The notes: generated by a model from the sequence alone, not told the origin. A stretch of 64,000 bases of DNA from Chondrus crispus (GCF_000350225.1 NW_005179081.1:22548-86547); one strand, 5' to 3'; numbered from the stretch's first letter, positions 50,726 to 61,839 are shown. Numbers and translations: made by a program.

Positions 50726-52714
50726 TTGATGAACGTAACCGACCCCAGCGGGAGATTAATCCGATGGAGGCTACGCCTCTCGGAATTCGATTTTGAAATC
50801 AAGTACAAAAAGAAAAAGGCTAACAGCCAGGCGGACGCTTTGTCAAGGTTGCGAACCGCAGGAGAAACCGTCGACGAAATCGACGACGAAATCCCTTGCT
50901 TTATGGCCGAACCGGCCGAGGGTACAGTGGAGGACGAGGAAAGTATTGACGCGGCAGACGACATCCCCGCTCTTGAGGGGGGGACCGCCCCTGATCGCCT
51001 CGATCAATTCCAAGCTTTCACTCCGGAGGAGCTCATTCGCGAGCAAGCCGTCGACCCCTTCTGCAACCGCATCAAGGAAGAAATGGACGCCAGAAAGGTG
51101 AGAACGTTCAGCACGGAGACCGAGGAACTCGAAGGAACTCTATGCCGTACCGCGGCAGAGTTTGTACAAGTGGTAATACCACAATCGTTAAGAGACCGCG
51201 TCCTAGGATTGAGCCACTACGCAAAATTGGCAGGCCACCCGGGAGGCAGGAAACTTTACAAGACTTTGAGAAAGTGTTTTTATTGGCCTACGATGGCCCT
51301 AGACTGCTATGCAGTCGCGAAGAATTGCGCCGCATGTGCGCCGGAAAGGGTGAAGTTAAAAAGAAACACGAAGGAAATGAAGCTGTTCACGCCCAAAGCG
51401 CCGCTGGAATTTGTCGCCATCGACATCCTCGGCGAGCTAATTACAACTAAGCGAGTAAATCGGTATATTCTCGTGATCAGCGATCGATACTCGAAACTGG
51501 TACGAACCGTACCGTTGAAGAAGATATCAGCTGCGCACATCGCACAAGCCTTCGTTCACCATTGGGTATTCGTGTACGGACCGCCGGTCAAGCTGCTGTC
51601 CGACAATGAAACACAGTTCACGGCCCGGTTCTTTCAGAACGTCTGTCGAATTCTCGGCATCCGCAATGTGTTCACGACTACGTACCACCCGCAAGCCAAC
51701 GGCCAAGTTGAGAGATTTAACCGCACGCTGACTTCCGCGTTGCGAAAATACGTTGGAGAGCACCCCAAGGACTGGGACTTATTTAGCGACGCTGTGACGT
51801 TTGCCTACAACACACAAGTTCATCGAACTACGAACATTGCGCCCTTCGAGCTGGTGTTGGCTCGGGCGCCGAGAAACATTGCGTTACAAGCGCAACCAAC
51901 ATTGGAGAATTTCAGCTCGTCACGAGCATACTACCTGAAATGGCAGTCGTGGTTGGAGAGCCTAATGCGAGGTGCCGATAGGAGTTTGCGGAAGGAACAA
52001 GCCCGGTACAAGCGAAATTTCGACGCACGCCTTCGCAAACCGCAATATGAGATCCCACCGGGGTCCTACGTGTTCCTCCGGAAGGAGCAAGGCACAGCTA
52101 GCGAACCGAAACACAAGCTGGCACAAGTCGCTACAGGACCTTATGAGGTTAAAAGATCGGATCAACATACGGTAGTCATTGCCATTGGCGATCAGGAGGA
52201 ACGCGTATTGCGGGACAGGGTGGAGTTAGCCCCAAGCCCGATGGACTACGCGCCGATAACTGGCCTACGTCAAGCGCTACAGTTCCTGGGAGCGCCGGAG
52301 CTCAACGAAGAAGGAGAGGTAATGGAGGACGAGGAATGTCCTCATACCCGTGCGCCTACGTCAGGGGACCAGGACAATCTAATTAGTCAAGCGCCGACAG
52401 CGGAGACATCTCCGGACCTACGCGATTTCGGAAAGTCCAGAGAAGAGGACGAGTTGGAAGATCTTCAGGAGGGGGAAGGGCACAGTTCAGAGAAAGGAGA
52501 GGAAACGGAAAAAACGGAATACGTAATCGATCGGGTCGCCGACCACGATTATCAAAATGGTAATTTGATTCTCAAGGTGGAATGGTACGGCTATACGCCC
52601 GAGGACGCGACGTGGGAGCTCATTGAGCAATTACCCCGCAGCGCGGCCGTCACGTATTTCCGGAGGAAGAAACTGCCCCTCCCGCCGCAAGTCGCACGCG
52701 CGAGACCAGGATGA
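50726..52714 (+). CDS. pol: B1 pol, part 3: end of RNase H, integrase, chromodomain
   Basis: It begins inside RNase H (NVTDPSGRLIRWRLRLSEFDF, QADALSRL). The integrase has an H-H-C-C zinc module (HPGGRKLYKTLRKCFYWP, CAACAPERV), then the catalytic core with the AIDILGE Asp, the LLSDNETQFTARF Asp and the HPQANGQVERFNR Glu. A GPY/F-like segment (ATGPYEVKRSDQHTVVIAIGD) and an acidic linker follow. The chromodomain at the C-terminus reads EYVIDRVADHDYQNG, LKVEWYGYTPEDATWEL and AAVTYFRRKKLP. This marks family B as chromovirus-like. The frame is intact to the TGA at 52712-52714. Confidence 0.92.
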   Translation: MMNVTDPSGRLIRWRLRLSEFDFEIKYKKKKANSQADALSRLRTAGETVDEIDDEIPCFMAEPAEGTVEDEESIDAADDIPALEGGTAPDRLDQFQAFTPEELIREQAVDPFCNRIKEEMDARKVRTFSTETEELEGTLCRTAAEFVQVVIPQSLRDRVLGLSHYAKLAGHPGGRKLYKTLRKCFYWPTMALDCYAVAKNCAACAPERVKLKRNTKEMKLFTPKAPLEFVAIDILGELITTKRVNRYILVISDRYSKLVRTVPLKKISAAHIAQAFVHHWVFVYGPPVKLLSDNETQFTARFFQNVCRILGIRNVFTTTYHPQANGQVERFNRTLTSALRKYVGEHPKDWDLFSDAVTFAYNTQVHRTTNIAPFELVLARAPRNIALQAQPTLENFSSSRAYYLKWQSWLESLMRGADRSLRKEQARYKRNFDARLRKPQYEIPPGSYVFLRKEQGTASEPKHKLAQVATGPYEVKRSDQHTVVIAIGDQEERVLRDRVELAPSPMDYAPITGLRQALQFLGAPELNEEGEVMEDEECPHTRAPTSGDQDNLISQAPTAETSPDLRDFGKSREEDELEDLQEGEGHSSEKGEETEKTEYVIDRVADHDYQNGNLILKVEWYGYTPEDATWELIEQLPRSAAVTYFRRKKLPLPPQVARARPG

Positions 52715-55700
52715 GCTCCATACGCAATGTGATGATGGAAAGCGAAAAGAAGACGCGAGCCGCATCCAGTTTCCTATGTTTTTACCTTCTTAACTATTCT
52801 GTTTCGTTTTTGTTTTTTTTGGTTGTTTTGTTTTTTTATGTTTGTTTTCCCTTCCCGAGACGCACCTAGGTCGCTCATTCCGGAAGGATCGTGCGTAATG
52901 TTAGAAGAACACGACAGGCGCCCAAGGGCGACAAGGGACTGCGAACCGCCGATCGTGATTAAGGCTACACGCTGTATCTCGAGTCGAGGAAGGAGAGGAC
53001 GGATCACGTGAAGGAAGTTCAGAGAGACAAGTGTTGCGAGGAAAAACGCGGAACACAGAAGGGTTGTGTGAATTTTAACAATGATCCGAGAACGGCACCG
53101 ACGATTGAGAAGCATAGGGCGTTAAGAAAGGCGTGAAGTCGAGTTCGAGAGACTGGGACGGCCGGCAACACACCACCGGTGTCGCCCACGCCCAGAATGA
53201 GTCGAATAGAAGCCCTGATGGGAACGTCGTTGACGTACAGCGATCGATCGGGCGATACCACGCCTAGCGTTTGTCTGATTCTTTTGTCGTCAATTCTTTT
53301 TTTTGTTTTGTATCGCGCAGAAGGACGCGCACGGAAGCGAGAAAGGGTAAATTCCTGTCGACAAGACAACCTCCCGTAGTTCGGGGGGGAGCCAAAAGGG
53401 ATAACGCCGAGTCGGTCGGAATGCTGTCCCGCGCAGGAAGAACGAGAAGGTGTGGAAAAGAGGCAGTTGAAATGCGCGGGCACGCGCACGTGAACGAGAC
53501 GAATCAAGAGGACGTGGACGATGTGAAGCGCATCGCGGAAAGAGAGAGTAGCGATAGTCGCCAGCATCGCGATCACAGGAAATGAGAGAAGGAAACTGGA
53601 ATGAGTTAGGCGATTCTGCATCGGACCCCCTCACATGAATGAAGCAGCGTGCGTTGCCATGCCATGAAATGGAAAAATTTACTGTAGTCTCAGGCTGAGG
53701 TAATACACCTCCTTGGATACGATCACGCGTTGCCGCCGCGCACACGTGAAGGGACGCTTGGATCAGTGACACGCCCTCGTGGGGCATGATTTAATCAAAA
53801 AATGGGGATGCCGACAGGGAGCTGCTGGACGGGCGGTGAAAGTTGAAAATTGAACACTCGTCAGTCTTCGAAATTTTAATCAAAATTAAGGGAAGGTACG
53901 GAACTAGTCGGTCATACGAGAACGGGGTGTCGCTTGCTATAGCCAACGGCACAAGTATCCAAGGCCGTCCGGAAGCCCCGTCACCAACCATCGCGCGCGA
54001 CGCTGACCACAACACAGAACGACGACGCCGCCGGAAACGTTTCAAAGGCGGTGACTACGATCGGCGAACTAAGAGACCGACGCTCGACGAGCGGGAGGGT
54101 CCTCCCACACGAGCACATGACATGCAGACTTCGAAGAAGACCGCGTGTAAGTTGTCGCACACACTCGCCTAGGAAGGCTGCCCCTTCCTGCGCCAGACCG
54201 CGAATATTTTCGTGAAAGACTTCGTCGTTCGAGGCAGCAACAAAGGAAAGAAAAACAGGTAAACAAGAGACAAGGGAAACGGCATTTGCTTTCTTCATTT
54301 ATGAGGTGACGGAGAGTCACTCCCCAGCCTCCTCCTCGCACGCCCTAGAGGACCACTGCGGCGAGAACGACTCCAGCGGAGAGAATGGGTAGCTCGACGA
54401 GCTTGATTACGGTGATCAGTCCGTCGGTCATGACGACTGCCGATGTCACAGCTCACGTCAATTTTTTTTTACCCCGAGCGACCAACCGTGAGGGTCCCTC
54501 CCCTTTCCTTTCCATGTCCTTTTACCCTCTTTTCTTTGATTCCCCTCCCTATTCCCCTACCTTTCTACTTTATTATTTCTTTCTGTCCTCCTTCTATCTG
54601 TTTCTTTTGCGAAGGCAGTGAAGTACAACGAAACACAGGGAGGAGATGGAGAGTGTCGTTGTTCAAGCCTGGGGCAAGGGACGCGTCCCCCACGTACCAA
54701 GATCGAAGATGTCGCCAGTGGCCTTGGCAAGGGCGACGACGCTCCCTAAGATCACCAAAACTCCCCAACTCCCTCTAAGACCCAACTATAGGAGGACTGT
54801 CAAGCCCCCTCGCGATGAGGGACCAGAGAGACATGTTCTGCCTCTACGCTCAATTTTATTTGGACTAGATATGTACCCGAACCGGGGTGCAACGCACGAA
54901 GACAGTAGAGGCATCGCACGAATGGCCTGTCTCACGGAGATCGTGGTTGATCACGAATGGAATTTTTCCCAGTATAGGAGCAGAGACAAGGACGATCAAA
55001 TAACACAATCGTCGCGCTGGTGACGCAGTCGCCATTGTTTTCCCACTTAAAGGGAAATTCGAAGGGACGATGCTTTTCAAGCTCGTTCCCAGTCGCGAGA
55101 AAGAGGGAAGCCCCACTCTTGACGGGAAAAAGGGTCCCTCCGATACGAGGGCAACGTGTGCAGCAAGACGCTGTCATACAAGAAGACATAAATATACAAG
55201 GGGGCGACGCCCCGTATACTCGGACAGCGGGGTTGCCCGATACTATTTCTTACTTTATTTATTGATGCGTTTGGAAGGATGAAAGTCCTCGAAGAGGACG
55301 GCAGTTTTCCGCCCTCATAGAAACGAGGTAGAAAATGGGGGAATGACGAGTGAGCAACATTGACAGGATCACCGGTGCGTGCTTCAATCTTGAAGGCTTC
55401 CGAGGGATTGGGCTGAGGCCCAACGCACAGGACGAGGAGGTTCGCGTACTGTAGAGTGGTTCAAACTACGATTCGACGATACATTATATGAGGCGGTCGA
55501 GGACCAAGGAAGCCGAGTGGAAAGCCACTACGTGGGGGACCCGTTCGAAGTCCTCTAAGATGAGATCCCGTTATGAAGCCGAATGGGGGCGTCCCCGCCG
55601 TTGGTCGCTCGCAATTAATGACAAAGTAACAGAGAGCGTCGCTACGCCAAGGGTGTGCCTACGTGATGGAAGATACCAGGCGGAGAGTGAATGAACTGAT

Positions 55701-56667
55701 GATGGAAAAGGTGGCGTGGGACGAAGAAATACTAAACTCACGGCCCTACGCAGTAACCGTGATGAAGTGTCGTGGACAGGAGACCAAGTACAACGAGGAG
55801 AAAATTTATTACTCACTATTGTTTCAATCACAGGGGCGCGACATTCTGCGTCATACTGTAGACCAACGCGTACCCGGTCTCGTTGAGAGTATTTGAGGGA
55901 GACTGAAGAAGCTCCACACAACGCTTTCTATTTTAGAGGCGCTACATAGCTATAGCAAGCTCAAAAGGATGGGAGAAGATATGTGAGAGCCTGCGTAGCC
56001 TCTGCGTACTGGTGGAATGGGCAACATGTGTGTGGAGAAGAACGCGCATGGAGGGACAAGTTTGTGTCTTGATCGCTGTCATTTGTTGGACCCCTTGGGG
56101 CAACTCAAGGGAGGAGTAAAACGGATTATCAATAAGGGGAAGATCGGCACCATCGGGAAAGAAGAACGCGACAGCAGTGATGGTACGCCAACAAAAAAAG
56201 AGGAGGGAAATGTGACGAGGAAAAAGAGAAGGAAATGGCAGAATGGGGATGCGACCGCAGAGGCGGGGCGCATACAAAAAAAGAAGAGGAAATTAAAAGT
56301 CCGAGGAAACGGGCGGAGTCGGAGACTCCAAAGAGGACATCGGTTCCTCGACGAGGAGTTCAGCCGGACAATAGATCAGCCGGACATTCGAGGAAGAGTG
56401 TACCTGCATGTACCGTTCCGCGTTTCGCTAACGAACGGTACGCTGAAAGAAAAGAGGAGGAAAGTGAAGGTAACGGGGGATACGCAGGTGATTCATTTTA
56501 TTATCCAAAAGCTACAGGATGACGTCAATAACCAGACGTCACCACAAACGGGTAATAATCCGAGAACGGATCACGGGAAGTTGCTCTAAGCGGCAGGTCA
56601 TTGGGGCGGCACACCCAAGGATTTTTCCATTGGGAGTGAGGTAACGAGTCGAGCAAGGACTCGCAAA
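52715..56667. other. Long 3' region of B1, no confident sense gene
   Basis: About 4 kb between pol and the antisense gene. Plus-strand frames (for example 56017-56589) are Lys/Arg/Gly-rich and without motifs. Part of the region matches the 3' region of B2, so it belongs to the element and is not a later insertion. Confidence 0.45.
53290..53787 (-). CDS. Possible second antisense gene of family B
   Basis: A 165-codon frame on the strand opposite pol, from the ATG at 53785-53787. I recognise no domain. Its N-terminal part (VSLIQASLHV, then ETTVNFSISW) lines up with the antisense frame of B2 near 43900-44020 (TDPIGNFTCI, then GTTVNFPFLD). Nothing beyond that stretch could be matched by eye, and an overlapping antisense frame (53019-53621) is equally open. 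Conserved DNA rather than a conserved protein is a fair alternative. Confidence 0.25.
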   Translation of the reverse strand: MPHEGVSLIQASLHVCAAATRDRIQGGVLPQPETTVNFSISWHGNARCFIHVRGSDAESPNSFQFPSLISCDRDAGDYRYSLFPRCASHRPRPLDSSRSRARARAFQLPLFHTFSFFLRGTAFRPTRRYPFWLPPELREVVLSTGIYPFSLPCASFCAIQNKKKN

Positions 56668-58260
56668 TCATCGAGAAGCCCTTTGCAGAGCTTCACCTTC
56701 GATGCCATGAGCGCGGAGCAACGTGCAGTAGATGTCAATGGCTCCGTCGCTCTTTTTGGGAATTGATGGGGACGGTGGGGAAGACAACGCTTCACTAACC
56801 GACAGAGTTTCGGTATGCCCTGCCGAGAGGATATCGACAGCAGGAGGAGCAGCGGCAGGGGCTGCAGGGAGAGGGGAATCTGGAGCAGACAGTCGGGGGC
56901 AAACGTCGTCTGCGCGGGGATCTATGCCTCGTATGGGAGCTACGTCAGGGGTTGGAACTTGGTTGCCCAATTGGCGACTGAGGCGGGCTTCGGAGGGAGA
57001 GCACAAGGCGGATGTCCAAGGGTTGAACCAGACAAAGTCACCCGCCGCACTGTGACTTCGTCCGGGAGAAAAGGACGGGCGTCGCCTCGCGAAGGATCGC
57101 GATGAGTTGATAGGGGGAACAACATCCCAGTCGACCTGATTGATCTTTTCGAGTAAGGAGTGCAGTTCGAAGTCGGTGTCTGCTCCGCCCAGGGGCACAG
57201 TATAGTCCAAAAGGCACATGAGCTCGACGAGCTTCGGAGGAAGATACCAAAGCCGCCAACAATCGTACGCCTCCCAGAGCAAGGTGGCGGCTGCCTTCAC
57301 GCACCACTCCGTCAAAAAGACAACCCACAACCCGTGACGACGATCAGTGAGATGACTTCCAAAGTAGGTAAGGATGGGACCGAGCTCTGCCCAAAACCCT
57401 TGGCAGACCTCAAATTGTCCCCACCATGAGGGGAGTTGCTGGTACCGGTTGGGGTAGTGTGACCGAGCAATTTCCCCCGCCTCAACCATTTGGTAAGCTA
57501 GGAAATATCCCGTGTCCGATCTCATCTTACGCTCGAATCGGACCGTATGCTGGAAGAAGGGAATGTTCCCGCGTTTCATATATCGGAAATTGAGGGGGAG
57601 GATTGCGCGCGTGTATGACATGGCATTGTTAGTCACCGTCAGTTGGTTATGCCACAGGCGGTCCGCCTCGAGCACGGAGTCACCCCGTGTCCAGCTGAGA
57701 AGGTTGTCAAGGTAATCACGCTCCCCCTCCGTTCGAAACTTCCACGTGTCACATCCGAAGGACGGAGGGATGAGGGCATCGGATAGGGATAGGTCGAGGC
57801 GGTCGAGGACGGCTTCCATGAACCGCAGGGATAGGGCCTGTCGGCCACGAGGGGAGGAACGACGCAGGATAGAAGGGGGAATGGCGACACGGGCACGCCA
57901 ATCGTAGGAGGAAATGGCTTGAAGGGGAAGGTGACCCGGCAAAATCCCCGCACCGTCGGCAAAGGCGCGCCCGATGCTAGTGACGTCGCGCACGTCGATG
58001 GCGGAAAACCAAGGAGTGGCCGCGTACAGTAAGGGATAGTCGCGCATGGATTTACCTTGGAGCTCGGCTAGTGAGGGGTATCGACAAGGGGCTGATGAAG
58101 GATGGAGATCGGGATGAAAGACCGGTTCAGGAACGTTGGTGTTCGGGGGAAGTCGGGGTATGGAAGGAAGGTCGCTAGGAATGGAAGGCGTGTGTGAGAA
58201 GCCCACACCGCGGCGACCGCGGGCGGTATGTACGACAGTGGGATCCGATGAAGGAAACAT
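56668..58260 (-). CDS. Family-B antisense gene, unknown function (530 codons)
   Basis: This intact gene lies just inside the 3' LTR of B1, on the strand opposite gag-pol. The frame is open further up, but only with TTG; the first ATG, at 58258-58260, aligns with the ATG of the B2 copy. Both are preceded by a similar GTAAGACGA word. After a Pro-rich start there are clear globular blocks: YPSLAELQGKSMRDYPLLY, WFSAIDVRDVTSIGRAFADGAGI, LRFMEAVLDRLDL, AMSYTRAILPLNFRYMKRG, FERKMRSDTGYFLAYQMVEA and WWGQFEVCQGFWAELGPI. A long Trp/Leu-rich helical region (TEWCVKAAATLLWEAYDCW, YLPPKLVELMCLLDYTV) follows. The last 150 residues are Pro/Ala/Ser-rich. No transposon enzyme motif is seen. Plant Grande/Tat-type Gypsy elements also carry antisense genes, but no similarity to those is claimed. 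Confidence 0.7.
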   Translation of the reverse strand: MFPSSDPTVVHTARGRRGVGFSHTPSIPSDLPSIPRLPPNTNVPEPVFHPDLHPSSAPCRYPSLAELQGKSMRDYPLLYAATPWFSAIDVRDVTSIGRAFADGAGILPGHLPLQAISSYDWRARVAIPPSILRRSSPRGRQALSLRFMEAVLDRLDLSLSDALIPPSFGCDTWKFRTEGERDYLDNLLSWTRGDSVLEADRLWHNQLTVTNNAMSYTRAILPLNFRYMKRGNIPFFQHTVRFERKMRSDTGYFLAYQMVEAGEIARSHYPNRYQQLPSWWGQFEVCQGFWAELGPILTYFGSHLTDRRHGLWVVFLTEWCVKAAATLLWEAYDCWRLWYLPPKLVELMCLLDYTVPLGGADTDFELHSLLEKINQVDWDVVPPINSSRSFARRRPSFSPGRSHSAAGDFVWFNPWTSALCSPSEARLSRQLGNQVPTPDVAPIRGIDPRADDVCPRLSAPDSPLPAAPAAAPPAVDILSAGHTETLSVSEALSSPPSPSIPKKSDGAIDIYCTLLRAHGIEGEALQRASR

Positions 58261-58358
58261 GGAGATCGTCTTACTCTCACGCGAGCGGCGACCGATGGTC
58301 GGGAGAAAAAGGAAGAAGTTGGGAAGCAAGGGAGTGAAGCCGCTGCGCGAGAGCGCTC

Positions 58359-58370
58359 AGAAGGGGGATA
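58359..58370 (+). promoter_or_regulatory. Polypurine tract of B1
   Basis: AGAAGGGGGATA directly before the 3' LTR; the same tract adjoins the B2 LTR. Confidence 0.75.
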
Positions 58371-58933
58371 TGTAGTGCAATACTCACCTGGAAAGGGGGG
58401 TGAAAAGAAAGGAAAACATTTGGATATGAAAAGTAGTCCGGGTTTGGGGGACACACGTGTGAATAATTGCACAGTTTTAATTTCTAATTATTTTATTTTA
58501 TTTAGTTAATTAGTTGGCATTAATTTTGCTGACACTAGATTAGATCTAGAATCTAGAGCCGGGAGCTACTGTACTCGCCCCGGCGGGGCTCTATATAACT
58601 TAGCCCTTTGACCGAACAAGTCAATAAACCAACCCGAGTTGCCGGAGTTGAATGTCGCCTTGGTCGAAGTCCGTCTCTATCAAGACGCTCCCTTTTACCT
58701 AAGCCTACGGCATCCTCTATCGCTTGGGGTTCTCTTTTCTCTTTCTTTTATTTCCCTATCCTTTTCTATCTCTAATTCTACCTATTTTTCCCTTATTTTG
58801 TGTTGGTGCCATCGGCCTCGGTTGCGACCGAACCGGTGTAGGTGTTTCGAGCCACCGGGCGACACAGTTGACGTAGCGCTGCTACTGTGACCCATTATCC
58901 GACGGAGATCGTTGCAACGACGTCTCCCTCGAG
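58371..58933 (+). repeat. Truncated 3' LTR of B1
   Basis: It matches 44741 onward, including TATA box and AATAAA, then stops in GACGTCTCCCTCGA at 58933. The remaining half of the LTR is absent, and unrelated sequence follows. Confidence 0.9.
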
Positions 58934-59333
58934 TTGGTCTCGCGGGGGGGACACCATCCCACGCCAACACCGAATCCGTCGTGCCCTCCTTCCCGCTGCC
59001 CGAGCGTTGCTTCAGTGATTCGGAGTGTTGAATCAAACGCTGTTCCCGTCCTGACGACCATGTGCAAGAGGAATGCCCGCCGCCGCTTGTTCCATCCCGC
59101 GTTACCCGAGTGTCGGACTCTTTGGTTGAATCCGCGTTTGAAGGTTGCCCTGCCACAGACCATCTCTGGTTGGCGGAATCTGAGCCTCCAAATGAAGACT
59201 CGGCCTCCTGGTCCGGTGCCTGGGCCTTTGCGTCGGGGCGGCGGAAACAGTTGAGAAATGAGCGATGAGCGGCGGCTTCCGTTTTGAAAGCCAAGTTATT
59301 GAGCTTTCGACAGAGCCCGGCGATTGTGAACAT
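58934..59333 (-). pseudogene. Unknown gene fragment cut by the LTR end
   Basis: It starts at the ATG at 59331-59333 (MFTIAGLCRKLNNLAFKTEAA) and reads 133 codons rich in Ser, Gly, Ala and Arg, up to the truncated LTR. The frame continues into the LTR, but those residues are LTR sequence. No domain is recognised. It could be the 5' end of a host gene interrupted by the rearrangement, or part of another element. Confidence 0.35.
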
Positions 59334-61389
59334 TTTGGTAAGGGAGAGTTGAGTTGATTGAGGAGAAAAGGGGATGTTCCGGGAGGAGGGAGCTTGGAAC
59401 GGATGGGAGGGGGAATGGGGATGTGTGTGCTCCTGACCATCCGACTACCGTGGACCTCAGGCTTGATTTTATACTAGCGAGACATTCCAGGAACAATATA
59501 TCTACTGTCGGCATTTCTCTATTCGATGAATGTGGAATTATTCGAAAGGTGACGCAATGCTGTGACTTGCAGCCAGTTCTAATTGAATGGGGATCGACGC
59601 GCGAGATGAAGCGGTGTTGTTCGCTGTTCAATCATTGTCGTTGTGACCAAATCTGCGAGAGAGCTTTATAACTTGCTTTGCAAAACCGAGACGGTATACA
59701 TTTCAATACAGTATCTAGCATTCGCGGTTGTACGTATTGTCGAAAGCGGTAAAAGCTTTACGCTTGTTTCTTTCTCGCCGGTGCTTAGGTCAAGCACAGT
59801 AGTAACAAGTCAGCAATCAAGCTGTGAAAGCAGGATACTGTAGGCACCCTTGAGGTGGTGGCTGTAGAGAAACACATGTGCTTGTCAGTCGTCAATACTC
59901 GTGTGTACTCACAACGGACACACGTGTGCGAGATGGGATACGTTGACACAGATAACACGTGTAGAAGCTCGTTGCTGATAATGTGGAAGAAGCAGACAGC
60001 ATTTCGGAGAGCTCACAGAAAATAATGCAGACAGGGAGCGCAACTCTTAGAGATGCGGCGTTCTCGTTACTGACAAATATATGTACCCTACCGCTTTGTA
60101 GAGCGAGGAAAAGAAGAAGAAAGGGCACGTAATAAATCACCAACTGTGAGTATTCACGATATTCTTTGGCAAGAATTTGCTACCGCGTTCGTACGCGAGA
60201 CCCCGTGCGCTTCTGCGCGAGACGACCATCCTTTGGATATTGTCACACACACTGGAAGAATACTTTTGTATCTTCCCCCCCTGGATTTCACAACAGTGGC
60301 CCCCAAAACGACGCAGGGTTTCTGTACCTTCACAACAGATTTTGCAATCTCAACTTCAGGAGGTTCGAAAATAGAGCGTTTTAAGCCCTTGTCTTTGTTG
60401 ACCTGTGGGTAGTGATGTGTCGGATGCGCTATTCTACGTACGTTTCCATTCTAATTGCAATTTTTGTATAAGTGTCGGGCCGATCTCGGATGCGAAGATG
60501 TTTCTGTGTGCAATGTATGCTGTCTGCCTGACAGGTACAATGTGAGAATCAAATTGGAGTCCTTTGAGCTAGTGTTCCAATGCAGGTGTTGGGTGCACGT
60601 CGTTATGGTTAGGCGCAATAGTTTCCCTCTAAACGTCCCTTGGTATGCGCTGCTGTGTAAAAATGCGTAAAAATCGTCCGAAGCATAGAACAAGGAATGC
60701 CACTCGATATGATCTCATCCTGGAATGCTCTGGTACATCATCCAACTACTGTATCAGAAGCAAATTGGCTCTATGAATATATGCATAGGTGGTTTCTCTC
60801 CATGCCGTCAGGATCATGATACTTTGCAGAACAACATGGGCCCGCATTAGAGGTCTCGCTGTCGTAGCAGATAGTACGTGCTGGAAAACTCAGGGTCCAA
60901 TTTTCCTCAGATATCGGCAGTAGGATGAATCTGCATGCCGGGTAGTCCAACCGTCTTTCTGGCGAGTGTGAAACTGTCGTAGAGGGCGTCTTTGCGTAAT
61001 GAATGCATATTTGAATGGATCGCGAATGGACCGTAATTGCGTCTCGGATTTCAGAGGCTAAAAGACGCAGGGTTGTCCGTTGCCGTAGTTCTGTCTCAGC
61101 TTTTGTCCTATCATCAGCTTCCTTTTACGTACGTGTATGCCACTTTTCACTACTCATTCTTCTCTCGGTCCTCTTTCTGTCAGGGCTGTTAATAAACGAA
61201 CCATTCCTACGGAACTTGTTATCAAGTAATTACGTGCATGAAGAAAATTAACAGTCACATAAACAGCTACAATAATGTTTCTCACGAAAAACAGCTGCAA
61301 TAAGGTTTCTTACGATAAACAGCAACAGCTACAATGCTACAATGTTTCTTACGATAAACCGTTCATGGTTTTCTTTTATTGTTCTCAAT
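59334..61389. other. No confident gene
   Basis: Only frames below about 110 codons, mostly lacking ATG starts and motifs. A 78-codon frame at 61015-61251 has an ATG and one hydrophobic segment (FSLLILLSVLFLSGLL) but no other support. Imperfect repeats of AACAGCTACAAT followed by GTTTCTTACGA lie at about 61262-61360. Confidence 0.3.
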
Positions 61390-61578
61390 TCAATGGCCAG
61401 TACTATTCTGCCCAATTAAAGGCATTGTATGCTTGTCGGCTTTAGTACTTGCAAAGGCTACGCATACAACTTGCAAGTTACTCCACTTCCGAAATCGGAT
61501 ACCTGTGGCGATACCTGTGACTACGTCCATGCATGATTTCTCACTTATTCGTTTTCTTGCCTCTCTTTCTGTTGTCAG

Positions 61579-61625
61579 GACTGTTGCCGGGACTGTTGCC
61601 GGGACTGTTGCCGGGACTGTTGCTC
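61579..61625 (-). repeat. 12-bp tandem repeat, nearly four units
   Basis: GGACTGTTGCCG is repeated. On the minus strand it encodes PATV units in the coiled-coil frame of the Uma2 gene, keeping the frame open. Confidence 0.8.
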
Positions 61626-61839
61626 CCCGAACCTTGACTGTTGCTCTTCGACCTACTGACCTACTCTTCGCACTTCTACCGCGTTTCTGGCTCTGGCTAT
61701 TGCCGCTTTCAGGTCGCTGCGACCTCACAGCACCTGCATTTTCCCCCTTTCCTCCCTGTTTTACCATTTTGTACAAGTAGGCGTTCTTTTTCTCCAATTC
61801 TTGTACGCGTCTGCTGAGTTTCGAGTTCTTCTTGTCTTG

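Larger units (their letters stand above)
44741..58933 (+). mobile_element. Ty3/Gypsy chromovirus-type element B1 with antisense gene
   Basis: 5' LTR, leader with repeated primer-binding sites, gag, pol with C-terminal chromodomain, 5.7-kb 3' region with a long antisense gene, polypurine tract and truncated 3' LTR. It spans 14.2 kb plus an unknown gap, large for the family. It is inserted in the pol of B2. Pol has a one-base frameshift near 48855, another just before the gap at 50625, and the 3' LTR is cut, so this copy is probably not autonomous. Confidence 0.85.
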
